Shown: piece by piece, positions 36,186-45,896 of the stretch
Numbering within the stretch: position 1 is the stretch's first letter
How the letters are laid out: every line of letters begins with the position of its first letter
Assembly (NCBI GenBank): GCA_038321775.1
Contig: JBBQFI010000003.1
Span: forward strand, 186,001-250,000
Length of the DNA stretch: 64,000 nucleotides
Direction: 5' to 3'
Source of the DNA: JBBQFI01 sp038321775
GTDB lineage: Bacteria; Verrucomicrobiota; Verrucomicrobiia; Chthoniobacterales; UBA10450
The notes under the pieces: model-generated
What the model was told of the DNA's origin: nothing
What the model saw: the letters and a program-made list of their open reading frames with translations, nothing else
The model's database searches: none
Position numbers and translations under genes: made by a program

Positions 36186-37102
36186 CGTCGCGGCAGAAAA
36201 ATTTCCGCCAGCATGCAGCGCGCACTGCCGCCGGCCAATTCGATCGTTGGCAACGAGAGCGGAAGCAGGCTCACATACTGTTCAATCTTCGCGCGTTGAT
36301 CATTCGTTAGGGCGGCAGCCGCTCGTTCGGAAAGAACAAGCGATCCACATTGTTTGCCTCGCAATTCGAGTGCATTTCCTGCGAAGTCGCCAATTTGGCT
36401 GCGGGTAAGTTCGATTACTTCCTTGCCGCTTTTCTCAAGGCGATCGCGGACGTTTTCACGCGCCTTTTTGTCACCAATCATCTCCAGGCCGATGAGGGCA
36501 AAGTTCGAGCCGACGCACAACATTACGTTCGTGTGATAAACAGGGCGCCCATCGTCACCCGTGCTTTCAAAAACGACGGGATCGTATTCAAAATCGGAAC
36601 AAAATTTTTCCGCAAGCTCGCGATTTGCGCGTTTGGAGAGAGAGACGTAGGCGACCCGGTTTGGATGATCGAGCACCAGACTGCCGGTTCCCTCGAGAAA
36701 CAGATCTCGCTTTTCGTATTCGGAATAATCAACAACGTCCGTCACTCGATAATTCTTTTCGAGCACATCGATGATCTCGCGACGCCGTTCGCGACGACGG
36801 ACGGGAGAAAACATTGGATACAAAACCACCCGGCCATCTTCGTGCGTGGAGAACCAGTTGTTAGGGAAAATTGCGTCCGGCTTTTCCGGCTCGGCTGTGT
36901 CTTCGAAAAAGTGGACTGTCACTCCGGCGTCACGTAGTGACTGCACCGCGTGGTCAAATTCCCCTTGCGCGCGTCCCGAAAGTTCGTCGGAATTTTCTGC
37001 TGCGCGTTGAAAGGCGTTGTCGGCAGCGGTCTCGGGGTTTGGGTAAAAATGGTGTGGCCGAATCATGGCCACGGCGTTAGTGGCTTGCGGATTTTCCTGC
37101 AT
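36182..37102 (-). CDS. Amidinotransferase-fold hydrolase, CtlX/arginine deiminase-like
   Basis: A 306-residue pentein-fold enzyme, start ATG 37102. The family order is seen as AVAMIRPHHF near the start, FPNNWFSTHEDGRVVLYPMFSPVRRRER, the FLEGTGSLVLDH block, the histidine motif PVYHTNVMLCVG (near 218) and the C-terminal catalytic cysteine in GGSARCMLAEIFLP. This set is closest to citrulline-utilising CtlX or dimethylarginase-type hydrolases, which attack a guanidino or ureido carbon. The exact substrate is not settled. It follows ccsA directly on the minus strand (gap 1 nt), and its end overlaps the convergent SIS gene by 4 nt. Confidence 0.8.
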   Translation of the reverse strand: MQENPQATNAVAMIRPHHFYPNPETAADNAFQRAAENSDELSGRAQGEFDHAVQSLRDAGVTVHFFEDTAEPEKPDAIFPNNWFSTHEDGRVVLYPMFSPVRRRERRREIIDVLEKNYRVTDVVDYSEYEKRDLFLEGTGSLVLDHPNRVAYVSLSKRANRELAEKFCSDFEYDPVVFESTGDDGRPVYHTNVMLCVGSNFALIGLEMIGDKKARENVRDRLEKSGKEVIELTRSQIGDFAGNALELRGKQCGSLVLSERAAAALTNDQRAKIEQYVSLLPLSLPTIELAGGSARCMLAEIFLPRR

Positions 37103-37103
37103 C

Positions 37104-38816
37104 CTAGACGACGGCCGGCTGGCCTTCGACGCGGGCTCCGCTGCCGACGCGCTTACTCGTGCGATACCGCCAAATCGCAAAACCGACGAAGAGCAGATCA
37201 AGCACAACGAAAGTAGCGACGTAAGTTTCGCCGCCAATGCCAAAGCCATAACTGTGCAGACCTTTGCCGAGAACGAAATTCACGCCGTACCAAGCCATGA
37301 GCACAGCGAGAAAACAGACGACACTCGCAACGACCAAACCGAATTGAGTCCACCACCCGGCGAGTCGACCGTGCAATGTCGTGATGTAACAAAGCAACGC
37401 GATAAGCGCCCATGTTTCCTTGGGATCCCAGCCCCAGAATCGACCCCAGGAGTAATTCGCCCAAACGCCGCCGAGAATTGTTCCCGCAGCGAGTAACAAC
37501 ACGCCGAGTTGCAGAACGCGATAAAGCCAGAAATGCATCGGTTGATCGGCACGCGCACCGCTCGGGTTGCGCGCATATTGAAAAAGTAAAATGTGCCCAA
37601 AACCCATGGCGAGCGCGAAGGCGGCGTAGCTTAACGTGATGGTAAGGACGTGAATCGTGAGCCAGAAATTATCGCGTAAAACCGGAACGAGCGGGTCGAT
37701 GCTCGATGGCATCGCGATCGGCATTTGATGGACGAGCAGGAGTGCGATGAGCGTAACCGGCAGCGCTGCGAGCAAGTAGATCGTCGTACGATAGCGCGCG
37801 AAGAAAATCATTCCGAAAAACGAAACCGCGAACGACACCCAGATGATCGATTCGTACATGTTCGTCACCGGCGGACGCCCGCCGATCATGCAACGCATGA
37901 CGATGGCGCTGGCGTGAAAGAGAAGCCCGAGCATGGCAATCGCGACGCCGGCACGGACTAACCAACCGCCGCGCTTGCGAAAGTGCGCGACGACGAGAAT
38001 GAGCAATGCGATTCCGTAGCACCAGGCCGCGCGATAAAATCCTTCAAAATGATTATAGAAGAACTCAGTGCTCAGTTGTGATTCGCTTGGGTAAATCGTC
38101 GGGCTGAGCGCGCGGAAATGTTCGCGCATTTGTCGCGCATTCGAGCTGAAGTTGAAAGCGTCGCCGCTCGCATAAGCGCTCATCATCGGTGTCAGCGACG
38201 ACAAGGCAGGCGCGAACTTCGCTTCATCGTAATAGCGTGCGACCACACTCGGTTCAGGCACGAGCCACGGGTCTGTTTCAGCTTTCGGCGCGGGCACAAC
38301 GAGAAACGAATTGCCCTCCATCACGTGTGCGAAAAGTATCAGCCGGTCGTTCACGCTCAGCGCTTCCTGCTGCAAACGCTCGAGCGGTTTTTCCGCGCGC
38401 TTACGTGCGGTTGCTTCGTTCGCAATGCGTTGCAGTTCCGCCGAACCATTTAGTTGCGCGAAAGAAAACCGGCGCTGTGTTTTGTCGAGACCGAGCTGTT
38501 CCTTCAATTTGCCGAAGGAAAGCAGGACCATCGGTTCGTTTTTCCAATCGTGTGTCTCGAGGAGCGCAGAGAGGAAAAAATCGTTAGGCGACCACGTTCG
38601 GCCCGACTTGTCCGTATAAGTCGATCGTCCTGTAATGCGGATGAGTGTTTCCTTTGCGTACGTATCGATTGGTTTGCGCCGGCCATTGTCCTGAATCGCC
38701 AGCAAGCCAAACTGTTTGAAGTCGAGACTCGCCGTTTCGACGGCCGGAGATTGCGCGAAGCCATTCGCGGCGATAAAGGCAAAAATTAGACCGGTGATAA
38801 AACGGTGAAGTTGCAT
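37104..38816 (-). CDS. ccsA: Cytochrome c biogenesis protein CcsA
   Basis: A 570-residue heme-handling protein of system II cytochrome c maturation. A signal peptide (about 1-22) and a soluble region of about 200 residues precede about ten transmembrane helices. The tryptophan-rich heme signature WGWDPKETWALIALLCYI is near 485-502, and flanking histidines occur in the HHV/LTIHVLTITLSY and TLHGR contexts. The partner ResB/Ccs1 was not recognised in this window, so it may lie elsewhere; the large N-terminal domain may be a divergent version of it. It is the upstream gene of the CtlX-like gene. Confidence 0.85.
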   Translation of the reverse strand: MQLHRFITGLIFAFIAANGFAQSPAVETASLDFKQFGLLAIQDNGRRKPIDTYAKETLIRITGRSTYTDKSGRTWSPNDFFLSALLETHDWKNEPMVLLSFGKLKEQLGLDKTQRRFSFAQLNGSAELQRIANEATARKRAEKPLERLQQEALSVNDRLILFAHVMEGNSFLVVPAPKAETDPWLVPEPSVVARYYDEAKFAPALSSLTPMMSAYASGDAFNFSSNARQMREHFRALSPTIYPSESQLSTEFFYNHFEGFYRAAWCYGIALLILVVAHFRKRGGWLVRAGVAIAMLGLLFHASAIVMRCMIGGRPPVTNMYESIIWVSFAVSFFGMIFFARYRTTIYLLAALPVTLIALLLVHQMPIAMPSSIDPLVPVLRDNFWLTIHVLTITLSYAAFALAMGFGHILLFQYARNPSGARADQPMHFWLYRVLQLGVLLLAAGTILGGVWANYSWGRFWGWDPKETWALIALLCYITTLHGRLAGWWTQFGLVVASVVCFLAVLMAWYGVNFVLGKGLHSYGFGIGGETYVATFVVLDLLFVGFAIWRYRTSKRVGSGARVEGQPAVV

Positions 38817-38937
38817 CGGCGTGTAATTTACCGGTAAGCGGGGAATTTCACAACGAGGCGTTTGGTTCCCACGGCAACGCATCTGTTCGAATCCGCGGTC
38901 ATCTTGGCACCGTTCTCGCTCGTCCTAAAAGGTTGCG

Positions 38938-39585
38938 ATGCGATTCTGCGTTTATTTCATCTGTGGCCTTGCCGTTTTCCTGTTTAGCGGACGCGTTTTT
39001 GCGCAAGCGAATGTTGAAGGAAAGGTCGAGCTTCCGCGCCAATCGCCCGGCATGGCCATGAGCCAGCGATACCAAAGCGGCGGCGAAGTCCAGACAGCGC
39101 CGCCCGATCCCCCGTTGGCGGTGGTGTATCTGGAAGGCGAATTCAAAACCACGACTCCGCCGCCGTCGGCCGAGATGGCGCAAAAAAATATCAGCTTCGC
39201 GCCCGGCCTGCTGCCGATTCGTGTGGGCACGACGGTTTCATTTCCGAATATGGACGACACTTATCACAACGTTTTTTCCTATTCGAGGACGAAGCGTTTC
39301 GATCTCGGACGTTATCGCAAAGACGAAAAACCGGCCGCCGTTTTGTTCGATAAATCAGGTGTCGTGACGCTTCATTGTGAAGTCCACGGGACGATGCGAG
39401 GCACGATTCTCGTACTGGAGACGCCGTACTTTCAAAAGACCGATGCTGGTGGCCAGTATCGTCTGCGCGACCTGCCGGTCGGCCATTACGTGCTGAAAGC
39501 GTGGCTGAACGAGAATGACGTCCGCACAAGCGATGTTGATCTGAAAGCGGGCCAAACGCTTCACGTCGATTTTCCAGCGAAATAA
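38938..39585 (+). CDS. Secreted cupredoxin-like protein
   Basis: A 215-residue exported protein with a signal peptide (about 1-22). The central domain contains cupredoxin copper ligands: His in DTYHNVFSYS near 104, then CEVHGTMRG (Cys, His, Met) near 142-150, the plastocyanin-type order H...C..H....M. A C-terminal segment (GGQYRLRDLPVGHYVLKAWLN) looks like a carboxypeptidase-regulatory or transthyretin-like fold. It may be a periplasmic electron carrier or a copper-binding protein. It precedes a hybrid histidine kinase with a 15-nt gap, so co-regulation is plausible. Confidence 0.75.
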   Translation: MRFCVYFICGLAVFLFSGRVFAQANVEGKVELPRQSPGMAMSQRYQSGGEVQTAPPDPPLAVVYLEGEFKTTTPPPSAEMAQKNISFAPGLLPIRVGTTVSFPNMDDTYHNVFSYSRTKRFDLGRYRKDEKPAAVLFDKSGVVTLHCEVHGTMRGTILVLETPYFQKTDAGGQYRLRDLPVGHYVLKAWLNENDVRTSDVDLKAGQTLHVDFPAK

Positions 39586-39600
39586 CCGAACTCGAGAAAA

Positions 39601-41826
39601 GTGGACTTAAAAAGCATCCTCAATTTCCGGGTGAAGCTGCTGCTCGCCCTGATGTTGATCGTGCTGACTGTAACCGGTGCGACGCTTTACCTGGCGGAAC
39701 GAAATATTCAGGCGCGCTACCAGGAAAGTCTGAACGCGCAATTTCAAAGTCAGATGCGGCTGTTCAGCTCGCTGCAGGAATCGCAACTCGGAATGGTGAA
39801 GGAAAAATGCCGAGCCCTGTCGCTTTCAGTCCGGGTGCGCGCCGCATTGGAAGAAAGAGACGTTGCCGATCTTTATCAGAATGCGCTCACCGAACTGCAG
39901 GGAATTTTCGGAGGTGTCGCAACTGGCAGGAGCGATTCGAATTCATCGCGAGCTTCCTTTTGCCGTTTTCTCGACGCCAACGGAACAATTTTGCCACCAG
40001 CGCAATTCGCCGCGGGGGTGATTGAGCGGGAATCGCTCGACCAAATGCTGGCGCCAATGAGCGAAGCGTTTCGCAGTCTTGAAGAGCAGACAGTCGGGTG
40101 CATCGCGCTCGGGCGAGGCAATGAGCCCTCGGCCTTACGCGAGGTCGTCGTGACCAAGGTTCTGGATTGGGATGGGAAGAATCTTGGCGCCCTTGTTCTG
40201 GGATTTCCGATTCCAGATCTCAACACAATCGAAGACGAAAAAGACGCGGCTATCACCAGTGGCATTTGGTTGCGCGAACGTCTTTACGTTAAAGGTTTCA
40301 GCCCGAGCGATCGTCGGATACTGGCGAAAGAAATCAGTACAGCGCTAACCGAACAAACTTCCGGAAACTTTTCCGTGACGCTGGAGCGCGGCCCTCATCT
40401 CCTTTTTTTTAAGGCGATCGATTCCAATCCGCAGCTTGCACCTGCTTACGAAATTTGTCTTTACCCACTCGCGACCGCGTTGCGTGAGCAACAGGAGTTG
40501 CGCTGGAAAATTCTCGCTCTTGGACTCGGCGTTCTGGTCGTCGGTTTCGCGGCTAGTCTCTTCATTTCGAAAGGACTTTCGGAACCGGTCGACAAAATTG
40601 TCGCTGGTTCAGTGGAAAATCTCACGCGGCGTCAGCGAGCCGAGACAAATTTGCGAACAGCGAATCGCGAATTGGAAAAGGCGTTGAGCGACTTGAAAGC
40701 GGCGCAGGAACAAATGATCCAGCAGGAACGCCTGCGTGCCATCGGGCAGATGGCGAGCGGCATTGCCCACGATTTTAACAATACCCTGACTCCGATTCTG
40801 GGATTCAGCGATCTACTTCTCGAAAAACCCGGCCTGTTGGACGACAGAGCGCAGACGCGTCGCTTCCTCGGTTTGTTACGCACTTCCGCGCAGGATGCCG
40901 CCAATGTCGTGACGCGACTCCGGCAGTTCTATCGGCCTTTGGAAAAAGACGAGGAATTTCCCGTGATCGATTTGAACGCGATCGTCACCCAAGCGATCTC
41001 GCTCACCGAACCAAAATGGCGGCGTCAGGCCCAGGCCAGTGGAGTTACTATTCAGGTGGAAAGCAAATTGCAACCGGTACCGCCGGTTGCCGGTGACGAA
41101 TCGGGGCTTCGAGAGGCGTTGACCAATTTAATTTTCAACGCGGTAGACGCGATGCCGAGCGGCGGTCTTATAATTTTAGAAACCGCAACGGAAGATGGCC
41201 AGGCTGTGATCCGCGTACGCGATACAGGCGCCGGGATGACGGAGGCCGTGCGGCAGCGCTGTCTCGAACCGTTTTTCTCGACGAAGGGCGAACACGGAAC
41301 CGGCCTCGGACTCTCGATGGTCTACGGAATTATCGAGCGTCATCGAGGGAAGATCGAGGTGCAATCGGCGCCGGGGCAGGGAACAACGTTCGTGATTCGT
41401 CTGCCTTTAGCCGATCCGACTGCCGTCATAGCGGTCGCGCCGTTCGAAACAAAATCGACGGCTTCATTAAGAGTGCTCGTGGTGGATGATGAAGCGCGCG
41501 TTCGCGAAGTGATTTCCGCTTACTTGCGTGCCGAAGGTCACGCTGTGACGACGGCAGCAAACGGGCGGGAAGGTCTTGAGCAATTCCGCGCAAACTCTTT
41601 CGACCTGGTCGTGACCGATCGGGCCATGCCTGACATGAGCGGCGATCAAATGGCGACTTACATCAAACAGATTCGCCCGAGTATTCCCGTCGTCCTGCTT
41701 ACCGGTTTCGGCGCGTTGATCGAAGTCACCGGCTCGCAGCCAAAGGATGTGGATGTGGTTCTGAGCAAACCGGTCACGCTCGCGGCGCTCCGTAAAACGA
41801 TCGAGACCCTCCTTCATGCCGCATAA
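39601..41826 (+). CDS. Hybrid sensor histidine kinase with C-terminal receiver domain
   Basis: A 741-residue membrane kinase with a GTG start. Transmembrane helices near 10-30 and 305-325 flank a periplasmic sensor of about 270 residues. The HisKA box has the phosphoacceptor histidine in GIAHDFNNTLTPILG near 388, the ATPase domain has NLIFNAVDAMPSGG and GTGLGLSMVYGIIERH, and the receiver has VLVVDDEARVREVI with the phosphorylated aspartate in VVTDRAMPDMSG near 673 and VVLLTGFG. A coiled-coil stretch precedes the HisKA box. The input signal is unknown; upstream cupredoxin and downstream outer-membrane genes suggest an envelope or redox cue. Confidence 0.88.
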   Translation: MDLKSILNFRVKLLLALMLIVLTVTGATLYLAERNIQARYQESLNAQFQSQMRLFSSLQESQLGMVKEKCRALSLSVRVRAALEERDVADLYQNALTELQGIFGGVATGRSDSNSSRASFCRFLDANGTILPPAQFAAGVIERESLDQMLAPMSEAFRSLEEQTVGCIALGRGNEPSALREVVVTKVLDWDGKNLGALVLGFPIPDLNTIEDEKDAAITSGIWLRERLYVKGFSPSDRRILAKEISTALTEQTSGNFSVTLERGPHLLFFKAIDSNPQLAPAYEICLYPLATALREQQELRWKILALGLGVLVVGFAASLFISKGLSEPVDKIVAGSVENLTRRQRAETNLRTANRELEKALSDLKAAQEQMIQQERLRAIGQMASGIAHDFNNTLTPILGFSDLLLEKPGLLDDRAQTRRFLGLLRTSAQDAANVVTRLRQFYRPLEKDEEFPVIDLNAIVTQAISLTEPKWRRQAQASGVTIQVESKLQPVPPVAGDESGLREALTNLIFNAVDAMPSGGLIILETATEDGQAVIRVRDTGAGMTEAVRQRCLEPFFSTKGEHGTGLGLSMVYGIIERHRGKIEVQSAPGQGTTFVIRLPLADPTAVIAVAPFETKSTASLRVLVVDDEARVREVISAYLRAEGHAVTTAANGREGLEQFRANSFDLVVTDRAMPDMSGDQMATYIKQIRPSIPVVLLTGFGALIEVTGSQPKDVDVVLSKPVTLAALRKTIETLLHAA

Positions 41827-43096
41827 ATGTGCAGCGCTGGATTTGTTTCATTCGTTAGGCCGGGCTGGGTTCGCGTTGTTGTTGTTTTTCGCTACGGTTC
41901 GGTTCGTCTGCGCAGATTTTCTTGAAGAAGCCGATCGCAAATTGTCGTTCAGTCTTTTTCAAGACCATCTCCATCTGCAACTAAGCGGTCTTTTCGATCT
42001 CGAAAATTACTACATCGAACAGCCGCCTCCTGGGCTCATTTATACCGATGACAATTTTCTCGTAAATCCGCGTCTCACGCTCTTTCTCGACGCTCAACTG
42101 GATTCGCATTTTTCCGGTTTCGTTCAGGCGCGCGTAGATCGCGGTTTCGATCCGAGTGATCGCGGCGCGCAACTGCGCCTCGATGAATACGCGGTGCGCG
42201 TCACACCCTGGGATCACGTTCGCTTCAACGTGCAAGCCGGAAAGTTCGGCACCGTCGTCGGTAACTGGGTGCCGCGCCATTATTCCTGGGATAACCCTTT
42301 CATCAACGCGCCGCTTCCTTACGAAAACGTTACCGGCATCTGGGACAGTTCCGCGCCTGATGGTGTGGACGAACTTTTAGAGTGGAATCACGTGCCCCAC
42401 GAAGAATACACCCAGTTCGACGGCTACTCCGACAAATACCTTCGCTCTCCCATAATCTGGGGTCCGAGCTACGCTTCCGGCATTTCCGTCTCCGGCGGCT
42501 GGGACAAATTCGATTATGCCGTTGAGATGAAAAACGCTTCCCTTTCGTCACGTCCCGAGACGTGGGATTTGACGCGAGTGGGTCTCGACCATCCCACATT
42601 CAGCGGGCGCGTTGGATTTCGGCCGAACGAAATATGGAACGTCGGTTTTTCCGGCAGCGTCGGTCCATACTTTCGCGATGTAGCTGCATCGACGCTTCCG
42701 TTGGGTAAGGGGATCGGCGATTACCACGAAATTTTGCTGGGACAGGATGTCAGCTTTGCCTGGCACCGTTTCCAATTGTGGGCCGAAGTTTTCGAATCGC
42801 GTTTCGAAGTGCCGAATATTGGCGACGCCGATATTCTGTCCTACTACATCGAGGCAAAATACAAAATTACCGCGCAGCTTTTCGCCGCGGTGCGCTGGAA
42901 CCAGCAACTCTATGGCACGGTAAGGGACGAGGACGAACAGCTGCAATGGGGGAACAACGCCTCACGCGTCGATGCCGTCCTCGGTTATCGCTTCACCGAT
43001 TATCTGCAAGTGAAGATTCAATACAGCTTCACGCACGATGATGCGGAGGAGTTGGGCGAACATCTCGTCGCCGGTCAGTTCACGATAAAGTTTTGA
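41816..43096 (+). CDS. Outer-membrane beta-barrel protein
   Basis: A 426-residue exported protein overlapping the kinase gene by 11 nt. A signal peptide (about 1-31) is followed by alternating amphipathic strands, with aromatic residues at membrane interfaces, ending in the C-terminal phenylalanine (FTIKF) typical of BAM substrates. I recognise no specific family; it resembles phosphate-selective or alginate-type porins of Verrucomicrobia. Coupled translation with the kinase suggests that it is part of the same sensory or transport unit. Confidence 0.7.
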   Translation: MPHKCAALDLFHSLGRAGFALLLFFATVRFVCADFLEEADRKLSFSLFQDHLHLQLSGLFDLENYYIEQPPPGLIYTDDNFLVNPRLTLFLDAQLDSHFSGFVQARVDRGFDPSDRGAQLRLDEYAVRVTPWDHVRFNVQAGKFGTVVGNWVPRHYSWDNPFINAPLPYENVTGIWDSSAPDGVDELLEWNHVPHEEYTQFDGYSDKYLRSPIIWGPSYASGISVSGGWDKFDYAVEMKNASLSSRPETWDLTRVGLDHPTFSGRVGFRPNEIWNVGFSGSVGPYFRDVAASTLPLGKGIGDYHEILLGQDVSFAWHRFQLWAEVFESRFEVPNIGDADILSYYIEAKYKITAQLFAAVRWNQQLYGTVRDEDEQLQWGNNASRVDAVLGYRFTDYLQVKIQYSFTHDDAEELGEHLVAGQFTIKF

Positions 43097-43527
43097 TTAT
43101 TTGCGAAAAAATTACGGCAGCGCAGACGTTGCTGTTGCCCGCGATTTTGAACGACTAAAGGCGACCTTTGAAACCGGGAAGGTCCTTCTCGAATTTGATC
43201 TGGTCAGAGTCGTTGTGCTCAGCGAGCGGATCGAAAACATCGGATTTTTTTGCGCCGCAATCTGCTGCTCGCAAGATCGTTAGCGCTTTCGTCGCCCGGT
43301 CGATTTTGACACGCAAAAGAATAATGCGAGCATAACTTCGCGCGCGAGTGTCATGGTTATCAGGTGTGACTTCTTCGGGTAAAAAGTCTTTTTATCGTTA
43401 GGTTTTTCCTTCGCCGGCCTGCCGGAAATGCCAGGGCGATCTGCCCGAATGGCTCGTTGAGCACACGAGTTGCTTTATCACTTGTCGTTAGGGGAACCGA
43501 AAGGCCCTAAGACTCGGATAAGAAAAT
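43097..43527. promoter_or_regulatory. 431-nt intergenic region with candidate structured leader
   Basis: No convincing gene; a 60-codon reading at 43101-43283 lacks any family signal. The right half, before the small gene at 43528, has folded-looking elements: a TTAGGG...CCCTAA stem (43489-43511) capped by CC-GAAA-GG, an ACTCGG element just downstream, and CTCGT/ACGAG at 43453-43469. Two variants of the dispersed word (TCGTTAGGT at 43395, TCGTTAGGG at 43485) lie in it. It is probably a long 5' leader, function unknown. Confidence 0.4.
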
Positions 43528-43821
43528 ATGAAACCAATCTCTCCCGCGCCTAACGGTCGAAGCACGTTGCGACCTGCTCAGCGACCGTTGGTGGATTGGA
43601 AGTTTCGACCCGAAACAGGTGATCCGTTTGGCCGCGCGCTTTATGGCGGAGGATTCGGCGGACCACATAAGAGATCCATTCACCGGATGAGTGACGAATA
43701 TTTCCGTCAGGAAATGCATCGCGAGTTCTTTATCGAGGCAATCGCGTTTCTCGTTATCGTTCTCGTTTCGGCGTGGCCGTTGACCACGATGGTCCTGATG
43801 TTGATGCAGTTGATCAAGTAA
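43528..43821 (+). CDS. Small membrane protein of unknown function
   Basis: A 97-residue protein with a soluble, Arg/Pro-rich N-terminal half (about 1-60) containing a GGGFGGPHK turn and a C-terminal transmembrane helix (about 68-92, FFIEAIAFLVIVLVSAWPLT). ATG 43528 follows a long structured-looking region. I do not recognise its family. It sits between an outer-membrane protein and an M28 peptidase. Confidence 0.6.
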   Translation: MKPISPAPNGRSTLRPAQRPLVDWKFRPETGDPFGRALYGGGFGGPHKRSIHRMSDEYFRQEMHREFFIEAIAFLVIVLVSAWPLTTMVLMLMQLIK

Positions 43822-43855
43822 GCTGAAAATCCGATGCGATTGCGCGGCGAGACTT

Positions 43856-45334
43856 TTGCTGACACGGTGCGATGTGTTTAAACATCGGCTTCTTTATGTG
43901 GTCGTTTTGATCGGCCTCAGTGCGCAATTCTCTTCGGCAGAGCAGCGACGGGAAGTTGCGACTCCCACTCCTTCGGCAACTCCTACCGCGTTTTCCCAGC
44001 AAACATTGGCGGATTTGAAGAGGTTGCAGCAGGCAGCACTGACGAGCGATTACGCATACCGCCAGGTCGCGCATCTCTCGAACAATATTGGACCGCGTCT
44101 GAGCGGTTCCGCACAAGCGGCGAAAGCGGTCGAGTACGTCGCGGCGGAATTGAAAGCGCTCGGTTGCGAAGTGCAGTTGGAAAAAGTGATGGTGCCGTAC
44201 TGGGTGCGCGGCGAAGAAACGGCGGCGCTGATTCAATTTCCCGGTCAGGCGGAGAAGACGACGCAGAAAATTATCCTTTGCGCGCTCGGCGGAAGCGTGG
44301 CGACACCGCCTGATGGCATTACCGCAGAAGTGATTGCCGTAAATAATTTCGACGAGCTCAGGTCGTTAGGCCGGGAAAAAGTCGCGGGCAAGATCGTGGT
44401 TTTTGATCATCCATTCGACAAACAAATGGCAGCGGAGGGACGAGGCGGCGATGCCTACGGTGAAGCAGTCGTTTACCGTGGCGATGGACCGAGCGCGGTG
44501 GCGCGGCTGGGCGGGGTGGCCGCACTGATCCGATCGGTTGGAGGCGCGGAGTATCGGATTCCGCACACCGGCCTGACAAAATATGCAGAGGACGCGCCGA
44601 AGATTCCGGCGGGCGCGGTGACGGTGGAGGACGCGGATCTTATTTCATCACTCGTTAGGCAAGGGCCGGTGCGAATGCATCTGGTCTTAACCCCGCAACA
44701 ATTGCCCGACGCGGAGAGTTACAACGTGATTGGCGATATCAAAGGGACGGAACACCCAGAGCAGATTGTGATTGTATCCGGCCATCTCGACTCGTGGGAT
44801 TTGGGAACGGGCGCGATCGATGACGCGGCCGGCGTCGCCGTTTCCATGGAGACCGCAAACCTGCTGCAGAAACTGCATCTCAAAACAAAACGGACGATTC
44901 GAATCATCGCCTGGATGAATGAAGAGAATGGCTCGATGGGGTCGAAGGCGTATGGCAAGGATCATGAGAAAGACATGTCGAATCACGTCGCGGCCATCGA
45001 GACGGACAACGGCGCGGGCCATCCGCTTGGAATTTATTGCAAAGCCAAAACGGAGGTGAAAGCGATGCTTGCTCCGGTTGCGGCAATCTTGCAGGAATCA
45101 GGCGCGGGCGCACTTGCGTTGACCGAACATGCCGGCTCCGACATCGAACCGCTCGAGAAAGCAGGTGTTCCAGCGTTCGCTCCGATCCAGGACAGTCGCT
45201 TCTACTTTAATTATCACCACACTGCGGCCGATACTTTGGACAAAGTGGACCCGAAAGAGCTGGCCGAGAATTCCGCGGTCGTCGCGGTCACCGCGTATGC
45301 GCTCGCTAACAGTGAGCAGCCGGCGCCACGCTAG
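43856..45334 (+). CDS. Secreted M28 zinc aminopeptidase with PA domain
   Basis: A 492-residue exported exopeptidase. After the signal peptide (about 1-28) comes a linker rich in Thr/Pro, and a PA (protease-associated) insertion covers about 140-275. The zinc residues of M28 are visible in order: SGHLDSWD (His/Asp, near 304), GAIDDAAGVA (bridging Asp, near 318), NEENGS (Glu near 355), ETDNGAG (Asp near 380) and YFNYHHTAADT (His near 457). The last is followed by the usual hydrophobic tail. It likely trims peptides outside the cytoplasm. Start ATG 43856. Two TCGTTAGGC words occur in this gene. Confidence 0.88.
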   Translation: MLTRCDVFKHRLLYVVVLIGLSAQFSSAEQRREVATPTPSATPTAFSQQTLADLKRLQQAALTSDYAYRQVAHLSNNIGPRLSGSAQAAKAVEYVAAELKALGCEVQLEKVMVPYWVRGEETAALIQFPGQAEKTTQKIILCALGGSVATPPDGITAEVIAVNNFDELRSLGREKVAGKIVVFDHPFDKQMAAEGRGGDAYGEAVVYRGDGPSAVARLGGVAALIRSVGGAEYRIPHTGLTKYAEDAPKIPAGAVTVEDADLISSLVRQGPVRMHLVLTPQQLPDAESYNVIGDIKGTEHPEQIVIVSGHLDSWDLGTGAIDDAAGVAVSMETANLLQKLHLKTKRTIRIIAWMNEENGSMGSKAYGKDHEKDMSNHVAAIETDNGAGHPLGIYCKAKTEVKAMLAPVAAILQESGAGALALTEHAGSDIEPLEKAGVPAFAPIQDSRFYFNYHHTAADTLDKVDPKELAENSAVVAVTAYALANSEQPAPR

Positions 45335-45346
45335 GACGATCGATTA

Positions 45347-45730
45347 TTATTTGCGATGCCAGGCCAGCATCACGTTTTTGACGCGCAACTTGCATGCATC
45401 GTGCACGCGACGGAATCGTAGCGTATCGCCTCCGCGCGTGAAACGGTAAACGCCAGTTCCCTTGCAATCTGCGGAAGCGATACCGCCTGTCCCTACCAAA
45501 GTGATCGTGTCGCCTTCGACGGTGTATGTGCCCCACGCGTCGCGTTTGTGATTGTGGTTAAGATCAACGTCGAATGTGCCGTTGCTATTTAGCGTCCAAA
45601 GAGTCCCAAATGAATTTGTCCAGGTTCCGACAACGGCCTGCGCGCCCGAGCGCGGATACATTGCACAAGCGCACGAGAGCATGCAGACAATTCCACTCAA
45701 TAGAATTCTCAAACTGTGTTGTATTTTCAT
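45347..45730 (-). CDS. Small exported protein, probable lipoprotein
   Basis: A 127-residue protein from ATG 45730. A hydrophobic leader ends in a Cys-rich stretch (SGIVCMLSCACAM) that could be a weak lipobox. The remainder has the repeating beta pattern GTWTNSFGTLWTLNSNGTFD...WGTYTVEGDTITL, resembling small lipocalin-like domains. Function unknown. It converges with the M28 gene, 12 nt apart. Confidence 0.6.
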   Translation of the reverse strand: MKIQHSLRILLSGIVCMLSCACAMYPRSGAQAVVGTWTNSFGTLWTLNSNGTFDVDLNHNHKRDAWGTYTVEGDTITLVGTGGIASADCKGTGVYRFTRGGDTLRFRRVHDACKLRVKNVMLAWHRK

Positions 45731-45896
45731 GATACCTGCGGCGGATGAATTGTTAGTCGAGCGCGCCGGCTTCCACAAGCGCAATACAATCCCCATGTTT
45801 TACAGCGAACGGTCGGTGAGTAAACTCGCGCGTCCGATCTCTCGCGCAATCGCCACTCGTTGCTGGATGAGAGTCCTGTTTAAATGACATTGATTT

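Noticed and set aside
43101..43283. 60-codon open frame after the outer-membrane protein
   Set aside because: It starts with TTG, has no recognisable domain and no upstream site.
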